64,000 nt of DNA from Corynebacterium ammoniagenes DSM 20306 (GCF_001941425.1 NZ_CP009244.1:1488001-1552000), one strand, 5' to 3'; numbered from the stretch's first letter, positions 28,142 to 39,985 are shown. Notes: generated by a model from the letters alone, not told the origin. Numbers and translations are program-made.

Positions 28142-30256
28142 GTGTCTTCTTCGAACCTCTCCCCCGAATTGCAGGCGATGACAGAGCGTCGCTACCCCGA
28201 TGACTGGTCAGAGCTTGATACTCGCGCGATTGATACCGTGCGCGTGTTGGCAGCAGACGCGGTTCAAAACTGCGGTTCCGGCCACCCGGGTACCGCCATG
28301 TCGTTGGCACCGCTGGCTTACACCCTGTACCAGCGCGTGCTCAATCATGATCCGAAGGATATCAACTGGGCTGGTCGTGACCGCTTTGTTCTCTCTGTCG
28401 GTCACTCTTCATTGACTCAGTACATCCAGCTGTACTTGGGTGGATTCGGCTTGGAGATGAAAGACCTTGAGGCGCTGCGCACCTGGGGTTCCTTAACTCC
28501 TGGCCACCCTGAGGTCGGTCACACTGACGGTGTTGAGATCACCACCGGTCCTTTGGGCCAGGGTCTGGCATCGTCGGTCGGCATGGCTATGGCTGCGCGT
28601 AAAGAACGCGGCCTTTTTGACGCTGATACTCCAGCTGGCGAATCACCTTTCGACCACTACGTCTACGTCATCGCATCCGATGGTGATTTGCAAGAGGGCG
28701 TGACCGCCGAAGCTTCCTCGCTGGCCGGTACCCAGCAGCTGAGCAACCTCATTGTCTTTTGGGATGACAACCGCATCTCCATCGAAGATGACACCAACAT
28801 TGCTTTCACCGAAGATGTCAACGCCCGCTACGAGGCGTATGGGTGGCACGTGCAGACCGTCGAATCCGGTGAAGATGTTGTCGCCATTCTCGACGCAATC
28901 GAGAACGCGAAGGCAGAGACCACTCGCCCATCCTTTATTCGCGTGAAGACCGTTATTGGGTACCCAGCGCCCAATAAGATGAATACCGGTGGCGCTCACG
29001 GTGCCGCACTTGGTGATGATGAAGTAGCAGCCACCAAGGAAATCCTTGGTTTCGACCCAGCTGTTAATTTCCACATTGACGACGACGTCATCAACCACAC
29101 CCGCAAGCTTGCCGATCGCGCAGCAGAGAAGAAGTCTGCGTGGCAGGAAAAGTTTGATCAGTGGGCAGAGGCTTACCCAGAAAATAAGGCTCTGTTTGAC
29201 CGCATGGCTGCGCGCGAGCTGCCTGCAGGTTTCGCAGACGACCTCCCTTCGTGGGATGCAGATGAAAAGGGTCTTGCTACCCGTAAGGCATCGGAAGCAG
29301 CAATTCAGGCTCTTGCTGCCAAGCTGCCAGAAATGTGGGGCGGGTCAGCGGACCTGGCTGGTTCCAATAACACGGTGATCAAGGGCGCTGCATCCTTTGG
29401 CCCCGAAGCTATTACCACCGATATGTGGTCAGCTGATCCACACGCTGGTCGTAACCTGCACTTCGGTATCCGCGAGCACGCCATGGCCGCGATCATGAAC
29501 GGTATTGCTCTGCACGGACACACCCGCGTGTACGGCGGCACCTTCCTGATCTTCTCCGAGTACCAGTTCCCTGCTGTTCGTCTCGGCGCATTGATGTCGA
29601 CCGACACTTACTTTGTTTGGACGCATGACTCCATCGGTCTTGGTGAAGATGGTCCGACCCACCAGCCGGTTGAGGTGCTCTCCGCGCTTCGCGCAGTTCC
29701 TAACCTCTCAGTTATCCGCCCAGCGGATGCCAATGAGACGGTGCAGGCATGGGCGGCAGCCATGGAATACAAGGCTGCTCCGAAGGGACTGTCGTTGACT
29801 CGTCAAAATGTCCCAGTACTTGAAGGCACCAAGGAAAAGGCTGCAGAAGGCGTTCGTCGTGGCGGCTACACCTTGGTGGAAGCGTCCAAGGACACCCCAG
29901 ACCTCATCCTTATTGCTACTGGTTCCGAGGTTCACTTGGCCGTGGGTGCGGCGAAGGAACTGGAAGCCGCTGGCACCGCAACGCGAGTAGTGTCGATGCC
30001 ATGTCAGGAATGGTTCGAAGAGCAGCCAAAGGAGTACCGCGAAGAGGTTCTTCCATCCGACGTTCTGGCACGCGTGTCCGTCGAAGCCGGCGTTGCCCAG
30101 TCATGGCACAAATACCTCGGTTTTGCAGGTCGCGCAGTCTCCATTGAGCACTTCGGTGCCTCCGCGCCTGCTGAAGAGCTCTTCGAGCGCTTTGGATTCA
30201 CCGTCGAAAAGGTCGTCGAGGCAGCTCGCGAATCACTGGCTGCCGCAAAGAATTAG
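28142..30256 (+). CDS. tkt: Transketolase
   Basis: The 704-residue thiamine-diphosphate enzyme exchanges two-carbon units in the non-oxidative pentose phosphate pathway. The cofactor domain shows GSGHPGTAMS, GPLGQGLASSVGMA and the ThDP motif SDGDLQEGVTAEASSLAGTQ. The pyrimidine domain has THDSIGLGEDGPTHQPVE. The start is GTG at 28142 behind GAGG. It leads the operon tkt-tal-zwf-opcA-pgl; tal begins 12 bases later. Confidence 0.97.
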   Translation: MSSSNLSPELQAMTERRYPDDWSELDTRAIDTVRVLAADAVQNCGSGHPGTAMSLAPLAYTLYQRVLNHDPKDINWAGRDRFVLSVGHSSLTQYIQLYLGGFGLEMKDLEALRTWGSLTPGHPEVGHTDGVEITTGPLGQGLASSVGMAMAARKERGLFDADTPAGESPFDHYVYVIASDGDLQEGVTAEASSLAGTQQLSNLIVFWDDNRISIEDDTNIAFTEDVNARYEAYGWHVQTVESGEDVVAILDAIENAKAETTRPSFIRVKTVIGYPAPNKMNTGGAHGAALGDDEVAATKEILGFDPAVNFHIDDDVINHTRKLADRAAEKKSAWQEKFDQWAEAYPENKALFDRMAARELPAGFADDLPSWDADEKGLATRKASEAAIQALAAKLPEMWGGSADLAGSNNTVIKGAASFGPEAITTDMWSADPHAGRNLHFGIREHAMAAIMNGIALHGHTRVYGGTFLIFSEYQFPAVRLGALMSTDTYFVWTHDSIGLGEDGPTHQPVEVLSALRAVPNLSVIRPADANETVQAWAAAMEYKAAPKGLSLTRQNVPVLEGTKEKAAEGVRRGGYTLVEASKDTPDLILIATGSEVHLAVGAAKELEAAGTATRVVSMPCQEWFEEQPKEYREEVLPSDVLARVSVEAGVAQSWHKYLGFAGRAVSIEHFGASAPAEELFERFGFTVEKVVEAARESLAAAKN

Positions 30257-30268
30257 GAGTATAAACAC

Positions 30269-31354
30269 ATGACTACCATTGATGATCTAGCAAAGATCGG
30301 CACCTCCACGTGGCTCGATGATCTCTCTCGTGATCGCCTCGAGTCCGGCAATCTTCAAGAACTATTGAAGACCAAGTCGATTGTGGGTGTGACCACCAAC
30401 CCCGCAATTTTTGCTGCCGCCATGACTCAGGGCAATGCCTATGACGACGACATTGCAAAGCTCAAGGCAGAACGCGCCAAGGCTGACGAAGCTGTCTACT
30501 CCTTGGCTATCGATGACGTGCGCAACGCGTGCGATGTCTTTAAGGAAGTCTACGAGCAGTCCGGCGGCAAAGACGGCCGCGTTTCCATCGAAGTGGATCC
30601 TCGTATTTCCGACGATGGCGAAGCAACCATTGCGCAGGCACGCGAACTGTGGAACCGCGTCGACCGCGACAACGTCATGATTAAGATTCCAGCTACCGAT
30701 GGCTCGCTCGGCGCCATCACCGAAGCCTTGGCGGATGGAATTTCCGTCAACGTCACGCTGATCTTCTCCCTGGAACGCTACAAGCAGGTCATTGAGGCTT
30801 TCAAGACTGGTATCCGCCGCGCGGAAGCAAACGACTTGGATATCTCCAAAATCCACTCCGTTGCATCCTTCTTCGTCTCGCGCGTCGACGTCGAAATCGA
30901 CAAGCGTTTGGAAAAGATCGGTACCGATGAAGCATTGGCGCTGCGGGGCAAAGCTGGCATCGCCAATGCTCAGCAGGCTTATGCGTTGTACCAGTCGGAG
31001 TTGGAAAACGCTTCCGACTTGCCGGAAGGCACCAACCTGCAGCGTCCGCTGTGGGCATCGACAGGCGTAAAGAACCCGGACTACGCTCCGACCTTGTATG
31101 TCTCGGAGTTGGCCGGTCCTAACACCGTCAACACAATGCCGGAAAAGACTATCGACGCCACCTTGGATTCTGACTCCTTGCACGGTGATACCCTCAGCGA
31201 CTCCGCAGAGGAATCTGCCAAGGTCTTAGAAGATATCAAGGCTGTTGGCGTTGATTTGGATGATGTCTTCGTCCTGCTCGAGCGCGAAGGCGACGAAAAG
31301 TTCGTCTCTGCGTGGACTGAGCTTTTGGAAGCACTAACCCCACGTCTGGTCTAA
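30269..31354 (+). CDS. tal: Transaldolase
   Basis: A 361-residue transaldolase of the longer bacterial/TalB-related subgroup. It moves a dihydroxyacetone unit between sugar phosphates. The Schiff-base lysine lies in DNVMIKIPATDG (near residue 136). The conserved early motif VGVTTNPAIFA and the WASTGVKNP segment are present. ATG at 30269 follows AGGAG. A 169-base gap separates it from zwf, so an internal promoter is possible. Confidence 0.96.
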   Translation: MTTIDDLAKIGTSTWLDDLSRDRLESGNLQELLKTKSIVGVTTNPAIFAAAMTQGNAYDDDIAKLKAERAKADEAVYSLAIDDVRNACDVFKEVYEQSGGKDGRVSIEVDPRISDDGEATIAQARELWNRVDRDNVMIKIPATDGSLGAITEALADGISVNVTLIFSLERYKQVIEAFKTGIRRAEANDLDISKIHSVASFFVSRVDVEIDKRLEKIGTDEALALRGKAGIANAQQAYALYQSELENASDLPEGTNLQRPLWASTGVKNPDYAPTLYVSELAGPNTVNTMPEKTIDATLDSDSLHGDTLSDSAEESAKVLEDIKAVGVDLDDVFVLLEREGDEKFVSAWTELLEALTPRLV

Positions 31355-31529
31355 AACCTCAATTAAATCGACTGCCCCACCGTGGCTGTGCACATTTTGC
31401 ACCATGAAGCCTGGTGGGGTTTGTTATCTCTCAAACTGTGAAGCGGGAGAGCCCATGGCTAGCGTTTGTCGATCCCGGCGAACTAGTAGACTCAGGGGCG
31501 TTGAATTTCGCTGAAAGGATTGCTTGCTT

Positions 31530-33062
31530 GTGACTAGCCCTAGCGACTGGGTTAACCCCCTGCGTGATGATAAAGATAAACGCCTCCCGCGCATTGCCGG
31601 ACCAGCTGGAATGGTCATCTTTGGTGTAACCGGAGACTTGGCCCGAAAAAAGCTGCTGCCGGCTATCTACGACTTGGCCAATCGTGGTCTTTTGCCCGCT
31701 GGGTTTACCCTTGTTGGCTACGGTCGCAGAGACTGGGATAAGGACGCTTTTTGCGACTATGTCAAAGGCGCGGTTCAAGCTGGCGCACGTACACCGTTTA
31801 GAGAAAACGTGTGGACGCATCTCGCGCAAGGCTTTGAATTCGTCTCTGGCGATTTCGACGATAAAGGTTTCGATGCCCTGTCCGGGTGTCTTCACGAGCT
31901 AGATTCCTCTCGCGGCACGGGCGGCAACTGGGCTTATTACCTTTCGGTTCCGCCGGACTACTTCTCCGATATTTGCCACCAGATTGAACGCGTCGGTATG
32001 GCAACCCCGTCGGATGATTCATGGCGTCGAGTGATCATCGAAAAGCCTTTTGGCCACGACCAGCAATCAGCGCGTGAGCTCAACGAAATTGTCAACGCCG
32101 TCTTTCCCGAAGACGCCGTATTTCGTATCGACCACTACCTGGGCAAAGAGACCGTGCAAAACATCATGGCGTTGCGTTTTGCCAACCAGATCTATGAACC
32201 CATGTGGAATGCGCACTACATCGACCACGTACAAATCACCATGGCCGAAGACATTGGCCTAGGCGGGCGCGCGGGCTACTACGACGGTATTGGTGCAGCG
32301 CGCGATGTTATCCAAAACCACCTGATTCAGCTGCTCGCATTGGTGGCCATGGAAGAGCCAAGCTCCTTTAGCCCCTCAGCACTGCAGGCGGAGAAAATTA
32401 AGGTTCTGCAAGCCACCACCCCTGTCTACCCGTTGGCAAAGACCACCGCACGTGGACAGTACGCAGCAGGTTGGCAAGGATCGCAGTACGTCAAGGGCCT
32501 GCGTGAGGAAGAAGGATTCGATCCGGAATCGACCACCGAGACCTATGCTGCCTGCACGCTCGAAGTAAACTCCCGCCGCTGGGCAGGCGTGCCGTTTTAC
32601 TTGCGCACTGGTAAGCGTTTGGGACGTCGAGTCACCGAGATTGCCCTGGTCTTTAAGCCCGCTCCGCATCAGCCTTTCGATGGCGGTCAAACCTCGGCGC
32701 TGGGCGCTAACGCTGTAGTGATTCGCGTGCAGCCGGATGAGGGCGTGACCTTGCGTTTTGGTTCGAAAGTTCCAGGCTCCACCATGGAAGTGCGCGATGT
32801 CAATATGGACTTCTCTTACGCCCAGGCTTTTACTGAAGAGTCACCGGAAGCGTATGAGCGTCTGATTCTCGACGCGCTCTTGGATGAGTCCTCACTATTT
32901 CCCACCAACGAAGAAGTTGAGCTCTCCTGGGCCATTTTGGACCCGATTTTGGAGTACTGGGAAAGCAATGGCCAACCTGAAAGCTATGCTGCAGGCACCT
33001 GGGGCCCGGAGTCGGCGAATGCCATGCTCTCCCGCCGCGGTCGTACCTGGCGTCGTCCTTAG
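31530..33062 (+). CDS. zwf: Glucose-6-phosphate 1-dehydrogenase
   Basis: Oxidises glucose-6-phosphate with NADP+, the entry step of the oxidative pentose phosphate pathway. The 510-residue protein has the coenzyme motif GVTGDLARKKLLPA and the substrate motif RIDHYLGKETVQN. I choose GTG 31530, which begins VTSPSDWVNPL as in relatives. A TTG at 31524 in the same frame is nearer to the GAAAGGA site and cannot be excluded. opcA, encoding its assembly partner, follows after 25 bases. Confidence 0.95.
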   Translation: MTSPSDWVNPLRDDKDKRLPRIAGPAGMVIFGVTGDLARKKLLPAIYDLANRGLLPAGFTLVGYGRRDWDKDAFCDYVKGAVQAGARTPFRENVWTHLAQGFEFVSGDFDDKGFDALSGCLHELDSSRGTGGNWAYYLSVPPDYFSDICHQIERVGMATPSDDSWRRVIIEKPFGHDQQSARELNEIVNAVFPEDAVFRIDHYLGKETVQNIMALRFANQIYEPMWNAHYIDHVQITMAEDIGLGGRAGYYDGIGAARDVIQNHLIQLLALVAMEEPSSFSPSALQAEKIKVLQATTPVYPLAKTTARGQYAAGWQGSQYVKGLREEEGFDPESTTETYAACTLEVNSRRWAGVPFYLRTGKRLGRRVTEIALVFKPAPHQPFDGGQTSALGANAVVIRVQPDEGVTLRFGSKVPGSTMEVRDVNMDFSYAQAFTEESPEAYERLILDALLDESSLFPTNEEVELSWAILDPILEYWESNGQPESYAAGTWGPESANAMLSRRGRTWRRP

Positions 33063-33087
33063 AAACAATGTGTGAAGGATTCAACCT

Positions 33088-34008
33088 GTGATCACCCCAA
33101 TGCCAAATACCACCACGAGCAAGATCTCTCGTGGGCTTGTGGAAGCACAAGAGCACTACACCTTGACCACCTCACGCGTTTTAACGTTGATCGTCGTTGT
33201 CAATGCCGACGATGAGGTCGATGCCGTCTTAGATTCCATCCGCGATGCCTCCCACGAGCACCCGTCCCGCGTACTGGTGGTCATCAGAGGCAACCGCCTA
33301 GCAGAGCCACTGCTCAACGCGGAACTGCGCGTTGGCGGCGAAGCTGGCGCATCGGAAATCGTCGTCATGCACCTTTTTGGTGCCCTAGCGGACAATGCCG
33401 AATCTGTTGTTACTCCCCTGCTGTTGCCTGATACGCCGATCGTGGTGTGGTGGGCAACAGCAGCTCCGCCGCGTCCGTCCCAAACTCCTATTGGCGCTTT
33501 GGGCCAGCGACGCATCACCCATGCAGCGGAGAAGGAAGACCTGCGTACCCTGTCTGCTGGCTACGCTCCTGGCGATACGGACATGGCATGGGGTGAGATC
33601 ACCCAGTGGCGCGGCATCGTGGCCTCGTCTTTGGACCGCCTGCCGCATGAACCGGTACAGCGCGTGGAAATCTCTGGCCCCGCCGACAGCTTGGCCGTTG
33701 ACCTTGCTGCAGCGTGGCTGCTGGACCGTTTGGCTGTGCCCGTTAAACGCATTGTCTCCGACGACAACGATGATTCTTCGGAGAAGTTTACGATTCACAG
33801 CGTGCATTTCTTCCGTGAGACCTCCGACATCATGATCGAAGCAACGGAAGAAGGCTCGGTGCGCGTCAATGTTCCAGGTTCCCCCGAGTCCATGGTCGCG
33901 CTGAATACTCGCTCCCGCGCAGAGATTCTATCGGAAGAACTCCGGCACTTGGATGCTGATAAGGCCTACGCACATACATTGCGTGGACTACAGCAAGTAG
34001 ACTACTAG
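33088..34008 (+). CDS. opcA: Glucose-6-phosphate dehydrogenase assembly protein OpcA
   Basis: The 306-residue OpcA is needed for assembly or activity of glucose-6-phosphate dehydrogenase in actinobacteria and cyanobacteria. Family stretches are SRVLTLIVVV, HPSRVLVVIRG, LLLPDTPIVVWW and GDTDMAWGEITQWRG. The start is GTG at 33088, 8 bases behind GAAGGA. It is placed as expected between zwf and pgl. Confidence 0.95.
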   Translation: MITPMPNTTTSKISRGLVEAQEHYTLTTSRVLTLIVVVNADDEVDAVLDSIRDASHEHPSRVLVVIRGNRLAEPLLNAELRVGGEAGASEIVVMHLFGALADNAESVVTPLLLPDTPIVVWWATAAPPRPSQTPIGALGQRRITHAAEKEDLRTLSAGYAPGDTDMAWGEITQWRGIVASSLDRLPHEPVQRVEISGPADSLAVDLAAAWLLDRLAVPVKRIVSDDNDDSSEKFTIHSVHFFRETSDIMIEATEEGSVRVNVPGSPESMVALNTRSRAEILSEELRHLDADKAYAHTLRGLQQVDY

Positions 34009-34081
34009 TAGTATTTAATAGCTTAGTTTCTGCACCCTTATCCCGAGCGTGCAGACGTGTGAAAGGACCCCAACTTTAGTC

Positions 34082-34849
34082 ATGGTGACTATTAATCGCG
34101 TTGCTGACTTGGAAGAGCTCATATCTTCTGCGGCATTGAAGTTCATTGACGTTGTGGCGCAAGCCCAGGCGCTTAATGGAGGTGTCCATGGCGATGGTAT
34201 TGCACGTGTTGTTCTCACCGGCGGCGGCGCTGGCATCGGACTGCTCAAAGAGTTGCGCCGACTAGACGACGCTGCCAACAACCAAGGCGAAGACTTCCCT
34301 GCCCTGCGCATTGATTGGGATCGCATCCACATCTTCTTTGGCGATGAACGCAATGTGCCTGTCAGCGACCCTGATTCCAACGAGGGCCAGGCACGGGAGG
34401 CACTGCTCAATCACGTCGGTATTCCAACCCGTCACATCCACGGCTATGATTTGGGCGCAATTTCAATGAGCTCGGCTGCGCAAGCCTATGAAGAAGAGCT
34501 GCGCGAATTCGCACCGCAGGGATTCGACCTGCACCTGCTCGGCATGGGCGGCGAAGGCCACATCAACTCCTTGTTCCCTCATACCGAAGCGGTGCGCGAA
34601 CAAGAAGACATTGTGGTTGCTGTTCACGATAGCCCGAAGCCACCAGCCGAGCGTCTGACGCTGACGCTGCCCGCGATTGCTCGGTCCAAGCGAGTGTGGC
34701 TGCTTGTCGCTGGTGAAGAAAAGGCCGAGGCCGCAGCGCATGTTGTTGCAGGAGCTGACGCCGAAGACTGGCCAGCCGCCGGTGCACGCGGCTTGGAAGA
34801 AACCGTCTTGTTCTTAGCTGACAATGCCGCTGGCGCGTTAAACGACTAG
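34082..34849 (+). CDS. pgl: 6-phosphogluconolactonase
   Basis: Hydrolyses 6-phosphogluconolactone; a 255-residue NagB/RpiA-fold protein of the DevB group. Motifs include VVLTGGGAGIGLLKEL, WDRIHIFFGDERNVP, SNEGQAREALL and LLGMGGEGHINSLFPHT. I start at ATG 34082 (MVTINRVADLEEL), matching homologue N-termini; an upstream ATG at 34049 adds a leader that looks non-coding. It is the last gene of the pentose phosphate operon and is followed by a strong hairpin. Confidence 0.95.
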   Translation: MVTINRVADLEELISSAALKFIDVVAQAQALNGGVHGDGIARVVLTGGGAGIGLLKELRRLDDAANNQGEDFPALRIDWDRIHIFFGDERNVPVSDPDSNEGQAREALLNHVGIPTRHIHGYDLGAISMSSAAQAYEEELREFAPQGFDLHLLGMGGEGHINSLFPHTEAVREQEDIVVAVHDSPKPPAERLTLTLPAIARSKRVWLLVAGEEKAEAAAHVVAGADAEDWPAAGARGLEETVLFLADNAAGALND

Positions 34850-34862
34850 CACCAGCAACAAC

Positions 34863-34898
34863 AAGTCCCGCTCAGTAAATTAATACTGAGCGGGACTT
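34863..34898 (+). terminator. Terminator of the tkt-tal-zwf-opcA-pgl operon
   Basis: AAGTCCCGCTCAGTA and TACTGAGCGGGACTT form a perfect 15-bp stem with a 6-base loop, 13 bases after the pgl stop, followed by TCTGTATGCTGTTAT. Because secG converges from the other side, it may stop transcription from both directions. Confidence 0.88.
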
Positions 34899-34926
34899 TC
34901 TGTATGCTGTTATACCCTGCAGGGCG

Positions 34927-35160
34927 TTAAGCGTAAGCCTGAATGAGGTTTAAGCCAATGATGCAGGCGAGCCAGATGATGACCATAACCACGGTGTAGC
35001 GGTCCAGGTTCTTTTCCACCACCGTGGAGCCCGACAGGTTCGATTGAACACCGCCACCAAAAAGGCTAGACAGGCCGCCGCCCTTGCCCTTGTGCAGCAA
35101 GACGAACACAGTCATCAAAATTGCGGAGATGACCAGTACGATTTGCAGAGTCAAAATCAT
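34927..35160 (-). CDS. secG: Preprotein translocase subunit SecG
   Basis: The small inner-membrane subunit of SecYEG, 77 residues with two TM segments (about 2-22 and 52-73). Between them is the basic, glycine-rich loop LLHKGKGGGLSSLFGGG, which is diagnostic. In C. glutamicum the phosphoenolpyruvate carboxylase gene ppc lies immediately upstream; here tpiA does. Confidence 0.95.
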   Translation of the reverse strand: MILTLQIVLVISAILMTVFVLLHKGKGGGLSSLFGGGVQSNLSGSTVVEKNLDRYTVVMVIIWLACIIGLNLIQAYA

Positions 35161-35240
35161 GAATTAGCTACCTTGCGTGTTGATAATTAAAAATCTTTGT
35201 CTCATGCTGCGCTCGTGCGCCAGTGCACGAAGCGAGGATA

Positions 35241-35279
35241 TGCGGGAAGTATCAGCCCATGAGAACTTCGCTTCCCGCA
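35241..35279 (-). terminator. Inverted repeat between tpiA and secG
   Basis: TGCGGGAAG and CTTCCCGCA form a 9-bp stem with a 21-base loop in the 187-base gap between tpiA and secG. There is no T-run on the minus strand. It may be a weak terminator or remnant of the junction. Confidence 0.4.
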
Positions 35280-35347
35280 ATATTACACCATCACGGCGTC
35301 ATGGCCATTAGCACGTGCGCATACACATCAAGCTCGGCCGATGTCAG

Positions 35348-36130
35348 CTACTGATTGGCGGTCGCTGCGGTAGCAGCCAACTTCGCGAATTCCTCACCGC
35401 TTAAGGAAGCACCGCCGACTAGCCCACCGTCGACATCAGGCTTGGAGACAATCTCCGCGATAGTATCAGTCTTCACAGAACCGCCGTAGAGAATACGGAT
35501 GCCCGCTGCGACGTCTTCGCCCGCTAGCTCTTTAACCAAGCCGCGAATGGCCGCACAGACTTCCTGGGCATCATCTGCTGAAGCTACCTTGCCGGTGCCA
35601 ATAGCCCACACTGGCTCATAGGCAATAACGGTCTTCGCCAATGCATTGGCATCCAGACCAGCCAAAGACTTACGGGTTTGGTCAACTACGTACTCAACAT
35701 GCGTGCCGGCCTCGCGAATATCCAGCGGCTCACCCACACATACGATAGGAGAAATGCCATTGGCCAAAGCTGCCGCAGTCTTCTTCGCTACGAGCTCATC
35801 AGATTCATTGTGGTATTCGCGGCGCTCAGAGTGGCCTACAACGACGTAGGAGCAGCCAAGTGCTGCGAGCATCGCGCCAGATACTTCACCGGTGTATGCG
35901 CCAGATTCGTGCTCCGAAATATCTTGAGCACCGTAGGTGATCTTCAGCTTGTCGCCTTCCACAAGCGTCTGTGCCGTACGAATATTGGTAAAAGGAACCA
36001 GGAAGGAGACATCTACTTTTTCGTAGTATTCCTTGGGCAGAGTAAAGGAGAACTTTTGCAGCTCTCCGATAGCCTGCTTGTGGTTGAGGTTCATCTTCCA
36101 GTTGCCAGCAATCAGTGGGGTGCGCGCCAT
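35348..36130 (-). CDS. tpiA: Triosephosphate isomerase
   Basis: Interconverts dihydroxyacetone phosphate and glyceraldehyde-3-phosphate. The 260-residue TIM barrel keeps GNWKMN with the catalytic lysine, VVGHSERRE with the electrophile histidine, and [12 protein letters not shown] with the catalytic glutamate. The phosphate-binding ILYGGSVK follows. The ATG at 36130 is preceded by GGAAGTG. pgk lies 42 bases upstream in the same operon. Confidence 0.97.
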   Translation of the reverse strand: MARTPLIAGNWKMNLNHKQAIGELQKFSFTLPKEYYEKVDVSFLVPFTNIRTAQTLVEGDKLKITYGAQDISEHESGAYTGEVSGAMLAALGCSYVVVGHSERREYHNESDELVAKKTAAALANGISPIVCVGEPLDIREAGTHVEYVVDQTRKSLAGLDANALAKTVIAYEPVWAIGTGKVASADDAQEVCAAIRGLVKELAGEDVAAGIRILYGGSVKTDTIAEIVSKPDVDGGLVGGASLSGEEFAKLAATAATANQ

Positions 36131-36172
36131 TTAGACACACTTCCTTTCAAACGAGGATAAATTAATCACGAA

Positions 36173-37390
36173 TTAGGATTCGAGGACTTCAACGCCAGGT
36201 AGCGTCTTGCCTTCCAAAAATTCCAAGGAAGCGCCACCACCGGTGGAAATGTGGCTAAAGCCTTCCTCGTCAAGACCTAAGGTGCGCACAGACGCAGCCG
36301 AGTCGCCGCCGCCCACGACGGTGAAAGAACCGTTGTTGGCGGTAGCGGAGATGATGGCTTGGGCGACGCCCGCGGTGCCCTTGGAGAAGGCTTCCATTTC
36401 AAATACGCCCATGGGGCCATTCCAGAACACGGTCTTGGAGTCAGCGAGAACCTTCGCGAATTCCTCGACAGACTTTGGTCCGATATCCAAAGACATCCAG
36501 CCTTCTGGAATGCCGTTGAGCTCCACGACCTTGTTGTCCGCATCCGCAGCAAACTCCGACGCCGCGATGAGATCTACGGGCAGTACCAGCTTGTCGCCGA
36601 AACGCTCCAACAAGGACTTGCAGTTGTTGATCTGGTCTTCTTGCAGCAGGGACTTTTGCACGTTGTAGCCCTGCGCCGCCAACATCGTGTAGCACATGCC
36701 GCCGCCGATGATGACCTTGTCTGCCTTATCAGCCAACGCTTCAATCACACCCAGCTTGTCGGAGACCTTAGCGCCACCGAGAACAACTACGTATGGGTGT
36801 GCAGGTTCCGTTGCAACAGTGGAGAGCACGTCGAGCTCAGATTGCACCAGTTTGCCGGCATACGCAGGAAGAAACTTAGCTACATCGTAGACCGATGCCT
36901 GCGCGCGGTGAACAACACCGAAGCCATCGGAGATAAACGCACCGTCATCGGCAGCCAAGTCAGCGAGTTCTTGTGCGAATGCAGCGCGCTCAGCTTCATC
37001 TTTCGAGGTTTCCCGTGCATCGAAGCGGACATTTTCAATGAGCATGACATCGCCTTCGCTCAGGCCATTGGCGCGCTCATGGGCATCTTCACCGGTGACA
37101 TCGCCAGCCAGCGCGACGTATTGGTCCAAGGCTTCACTCAAAGCCTCTGCGACTGGGGCTAGGGAATATTTCTCATTGAATTCGCCTTGAGGGCGGCCCA
37201 AGTGAGCGCTGAGGATGACTTTCGCTCCCCCGTCGACCAAAGCCTGGATGGTGGGCAGGGAGGCATTGATACGCCCTGGGTCGGTGATATTTCCGTCGTC
37301 ATCGAGCGGAACATTAAAATCAGAGCGCACCAGCACGTGGCGTCCATCTACGCCCTCGGCTAGCAAATCATCCAGCGACTTAAATGCCAT
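36173..37390 (-). CDS. pgk: Phosphoglycerate kinase
   Basis: The 405-residue kinase makes ATP and 3-phosphoglycerate from 1,3-bisphosphoglycerate. The N-terminal substrate domain has [13 protein letters not shown] and [11 protein letters not shown]. The nucleotide domain has [11 protein letters not shown] and the end motif [13 protein letters not shown] set the start at ATG 37390 because AAGGAG is 6 bases upstream; the frame extends further but without homology. It is separated from gapA by a hairpin. Confidence 0.97.
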   Translation of the reverse strand: MAFKSLDDLLAEGVDGRHVLVRSDFNVPLDDDGNITDPGRINASLPTIQALVDGGAKVILSAHLGRPQGEFNEKYSLAPVAEALSEALDQYVALAGDVTGEDAHERANGLSEGDVMLIENVRFDARETSKDEAERAAFAQELADLAADDGAFISDGFGVVHRAQASVYDVAKFLPAYAGKLVQSELDVLSTVATEPAHPYVVVLGGAKVSDKLGVIEALADKADKVIIGGGMCYTMLAAQGYNVQKSLLQEDQINNCKSLLERFGDKLVLPVDLIAASEFAADADNKVVELNGIPEGWMSLDIGPKSVEEFAKVLADSKTVFWNGPMGVFEMEAFSKGTAGVAQAIISATANNGSFTVVGGGDSAASVRTLGLDEEGFSHISTGGGASLEFLEGKTLPGVEVLES

Positions 37391-37461
37391 GTCAACTCCT
37401 TGTATCTGTGCACTTTTGGCACGCACGAAATAGATAGTGTGAAAGCTTTACCTAAAACAAT

Positions 37462-37494
37462 ACCGACCCAGCCAACAAAGGCGGGTCGGTATGG
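37462..37494 (-). terminator. Hairpin between gapA and pgk
   Basis: ATACCGACCC and GGGTCGGTAT flank a 13-base loop. On the minus strand the stem is followed by TGTTTTAGG, a short U-rich stretch, about 36 bases after the gapA stop. It likely reduces readthrough so that gapA is expressed more than pgk-tpiA. Confidence 0.75.
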
Positions 37495-37529
37495 CTCATT
37501 TCATTACTTTAGATGCTTCGCCAGCGGAT

Positions 37530-38901
<1,372 letters not shown>

Positions 38902-39888
38902 CTACTCGTCAGCGTCGTAGGACAGTTCATTGACCGCTTCATTGGTATCTGGAATGCCGAGTTCCTGCGCGCGGCGATCGGCCATCGACAAGAGGCGACG
39001 AATACGCCCGGCAACTGCATCCTTAGTCATCTGTGGCTCCGCGAGACGTCCCAGCTCCTCGAGCGATGCTTGTCGATGCTGCACCCGTAGTGTGCCAGCA
39101 TCAGCCAAGTGCTCAGGTACTTCATCGCCCAGGATCTCCATCGCACGTTCAACGCGTGCCGCAGCCGTCACCGCGGCACGAGCACTGCGGCGCAAGTTGG
39201 CATCATCGAAATTGACCAAACGGTTCTCCGATGCGCGTGCTTCGCGACGACGACGCTTATCCTCCCACGTCAACCGGGTAACCTGTGCGCCCATGCGGGT
39301 GAGCAATGCACCAATGGCATCACCATCGCGGATCACCACGCGGTCTGCACCGCGCGTCTCTTTCGTCTTCGCGGCAATGCCTAAGCGCCGCGCACAACCA
39401 ACCAGCGCCAGGGCTGCTTCTTGGCAGGGGCAGACAACCTCAAGGGAGGAAGAACGCCCTGGCTCTGTCAAAGTACCTGCGGCCAAGAACGCACCGCGCC
39501 AAGCGGCTTCATTATCCGCCACCGAGCCGGAGACTACCTGCGGTGGCAATCCCACGACTGGGTGCCCCGAGCGAGTCACCAGGCCTAATCGTCGCGTTAG
39601 TTCCTTTGCCCCTGCGCCAATGCGCAGCTGAATGCGCGATTTTTTGGTGGAACCTGGAGGGCCAACAACGTGGCTGGAGACTTTAATGTCATAAAGATCC
39701 CCAATGGCAGTGGTTAGTCGATCAGCAATGGCTTGGTCTTCGAGTTCAATCTCATAGGCAAGCTGGCCATTGGCGTTGTGGAGCTGACCTGCAAAGCGAA
39801 GAATGGCTGCCACCTCGGCAGCGCGGGCGCTTGGACGGGTAATCGTCGTCGCCGTAAGTTCCTTCTTGACGTCATCGGTCAATGCCAC
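38902..39888 (-). CDS. whiA: WhiA, sporulation-type/cell-division regulator
   Basis: The 328-residue WhiA combines a LAGLIDADG-like N-terminal domain with a C-terminal helix-turn-helix ([23 protein letters not shown]). Conserved stretches are [27 protein letters not shown] and [22 protein letters not shown]. In actinobacteria it controls cell-division genes, and it stays clustered with yvcK and rapZ as here. I start at GTG 39888 ([11 protein letters not shown]) behind GGGAG; the longer frame has no homologous N-terminus. Confidence 0.94.
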   Translation of the reverse strand: MALTDDVKKELTATTITRPSARAAEVAAILRFAGQLHNANGQLAYEIELEDQAIADRLTTAIGDLYDIKVSSHVVGPPGSTKKSRIQLRIGAGAKELTRRLGLVTRSGHPVVGLPPQVVSGSVADNEAAWRGAFLAAGTLTEPGRSSSLEVVCPCQEAALALVGCARRLGIAAKTKETRGADRVVIRDGDAIGALLTRMGAQVTRLTWEDKRRRREARASENRLVNFDDANLRRSARAAVTAAARVERAMEILGDEVPEHLADAGTLRVQHRQASLEELGRLAEPQMTKDAVAGRIRRLLSMADRRAQELGIPDTNEAVNELSYDADE

Positions 39889-39985
39889 TGTAGAAATCTC
39901 CCTGCCTTCTTTAATACTCGTCCGAGTCAATTATCTAACGATAGCGCACACCATGGGGTACTCCATCTCAGGTCCCTAGCGGGAC

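Noticed and set aside
36359-37162. A 267-codon plus-strand frame opposite pgk.
   Set aside because: It is antisense to a conserved glycolytic gene with no supporting motif.
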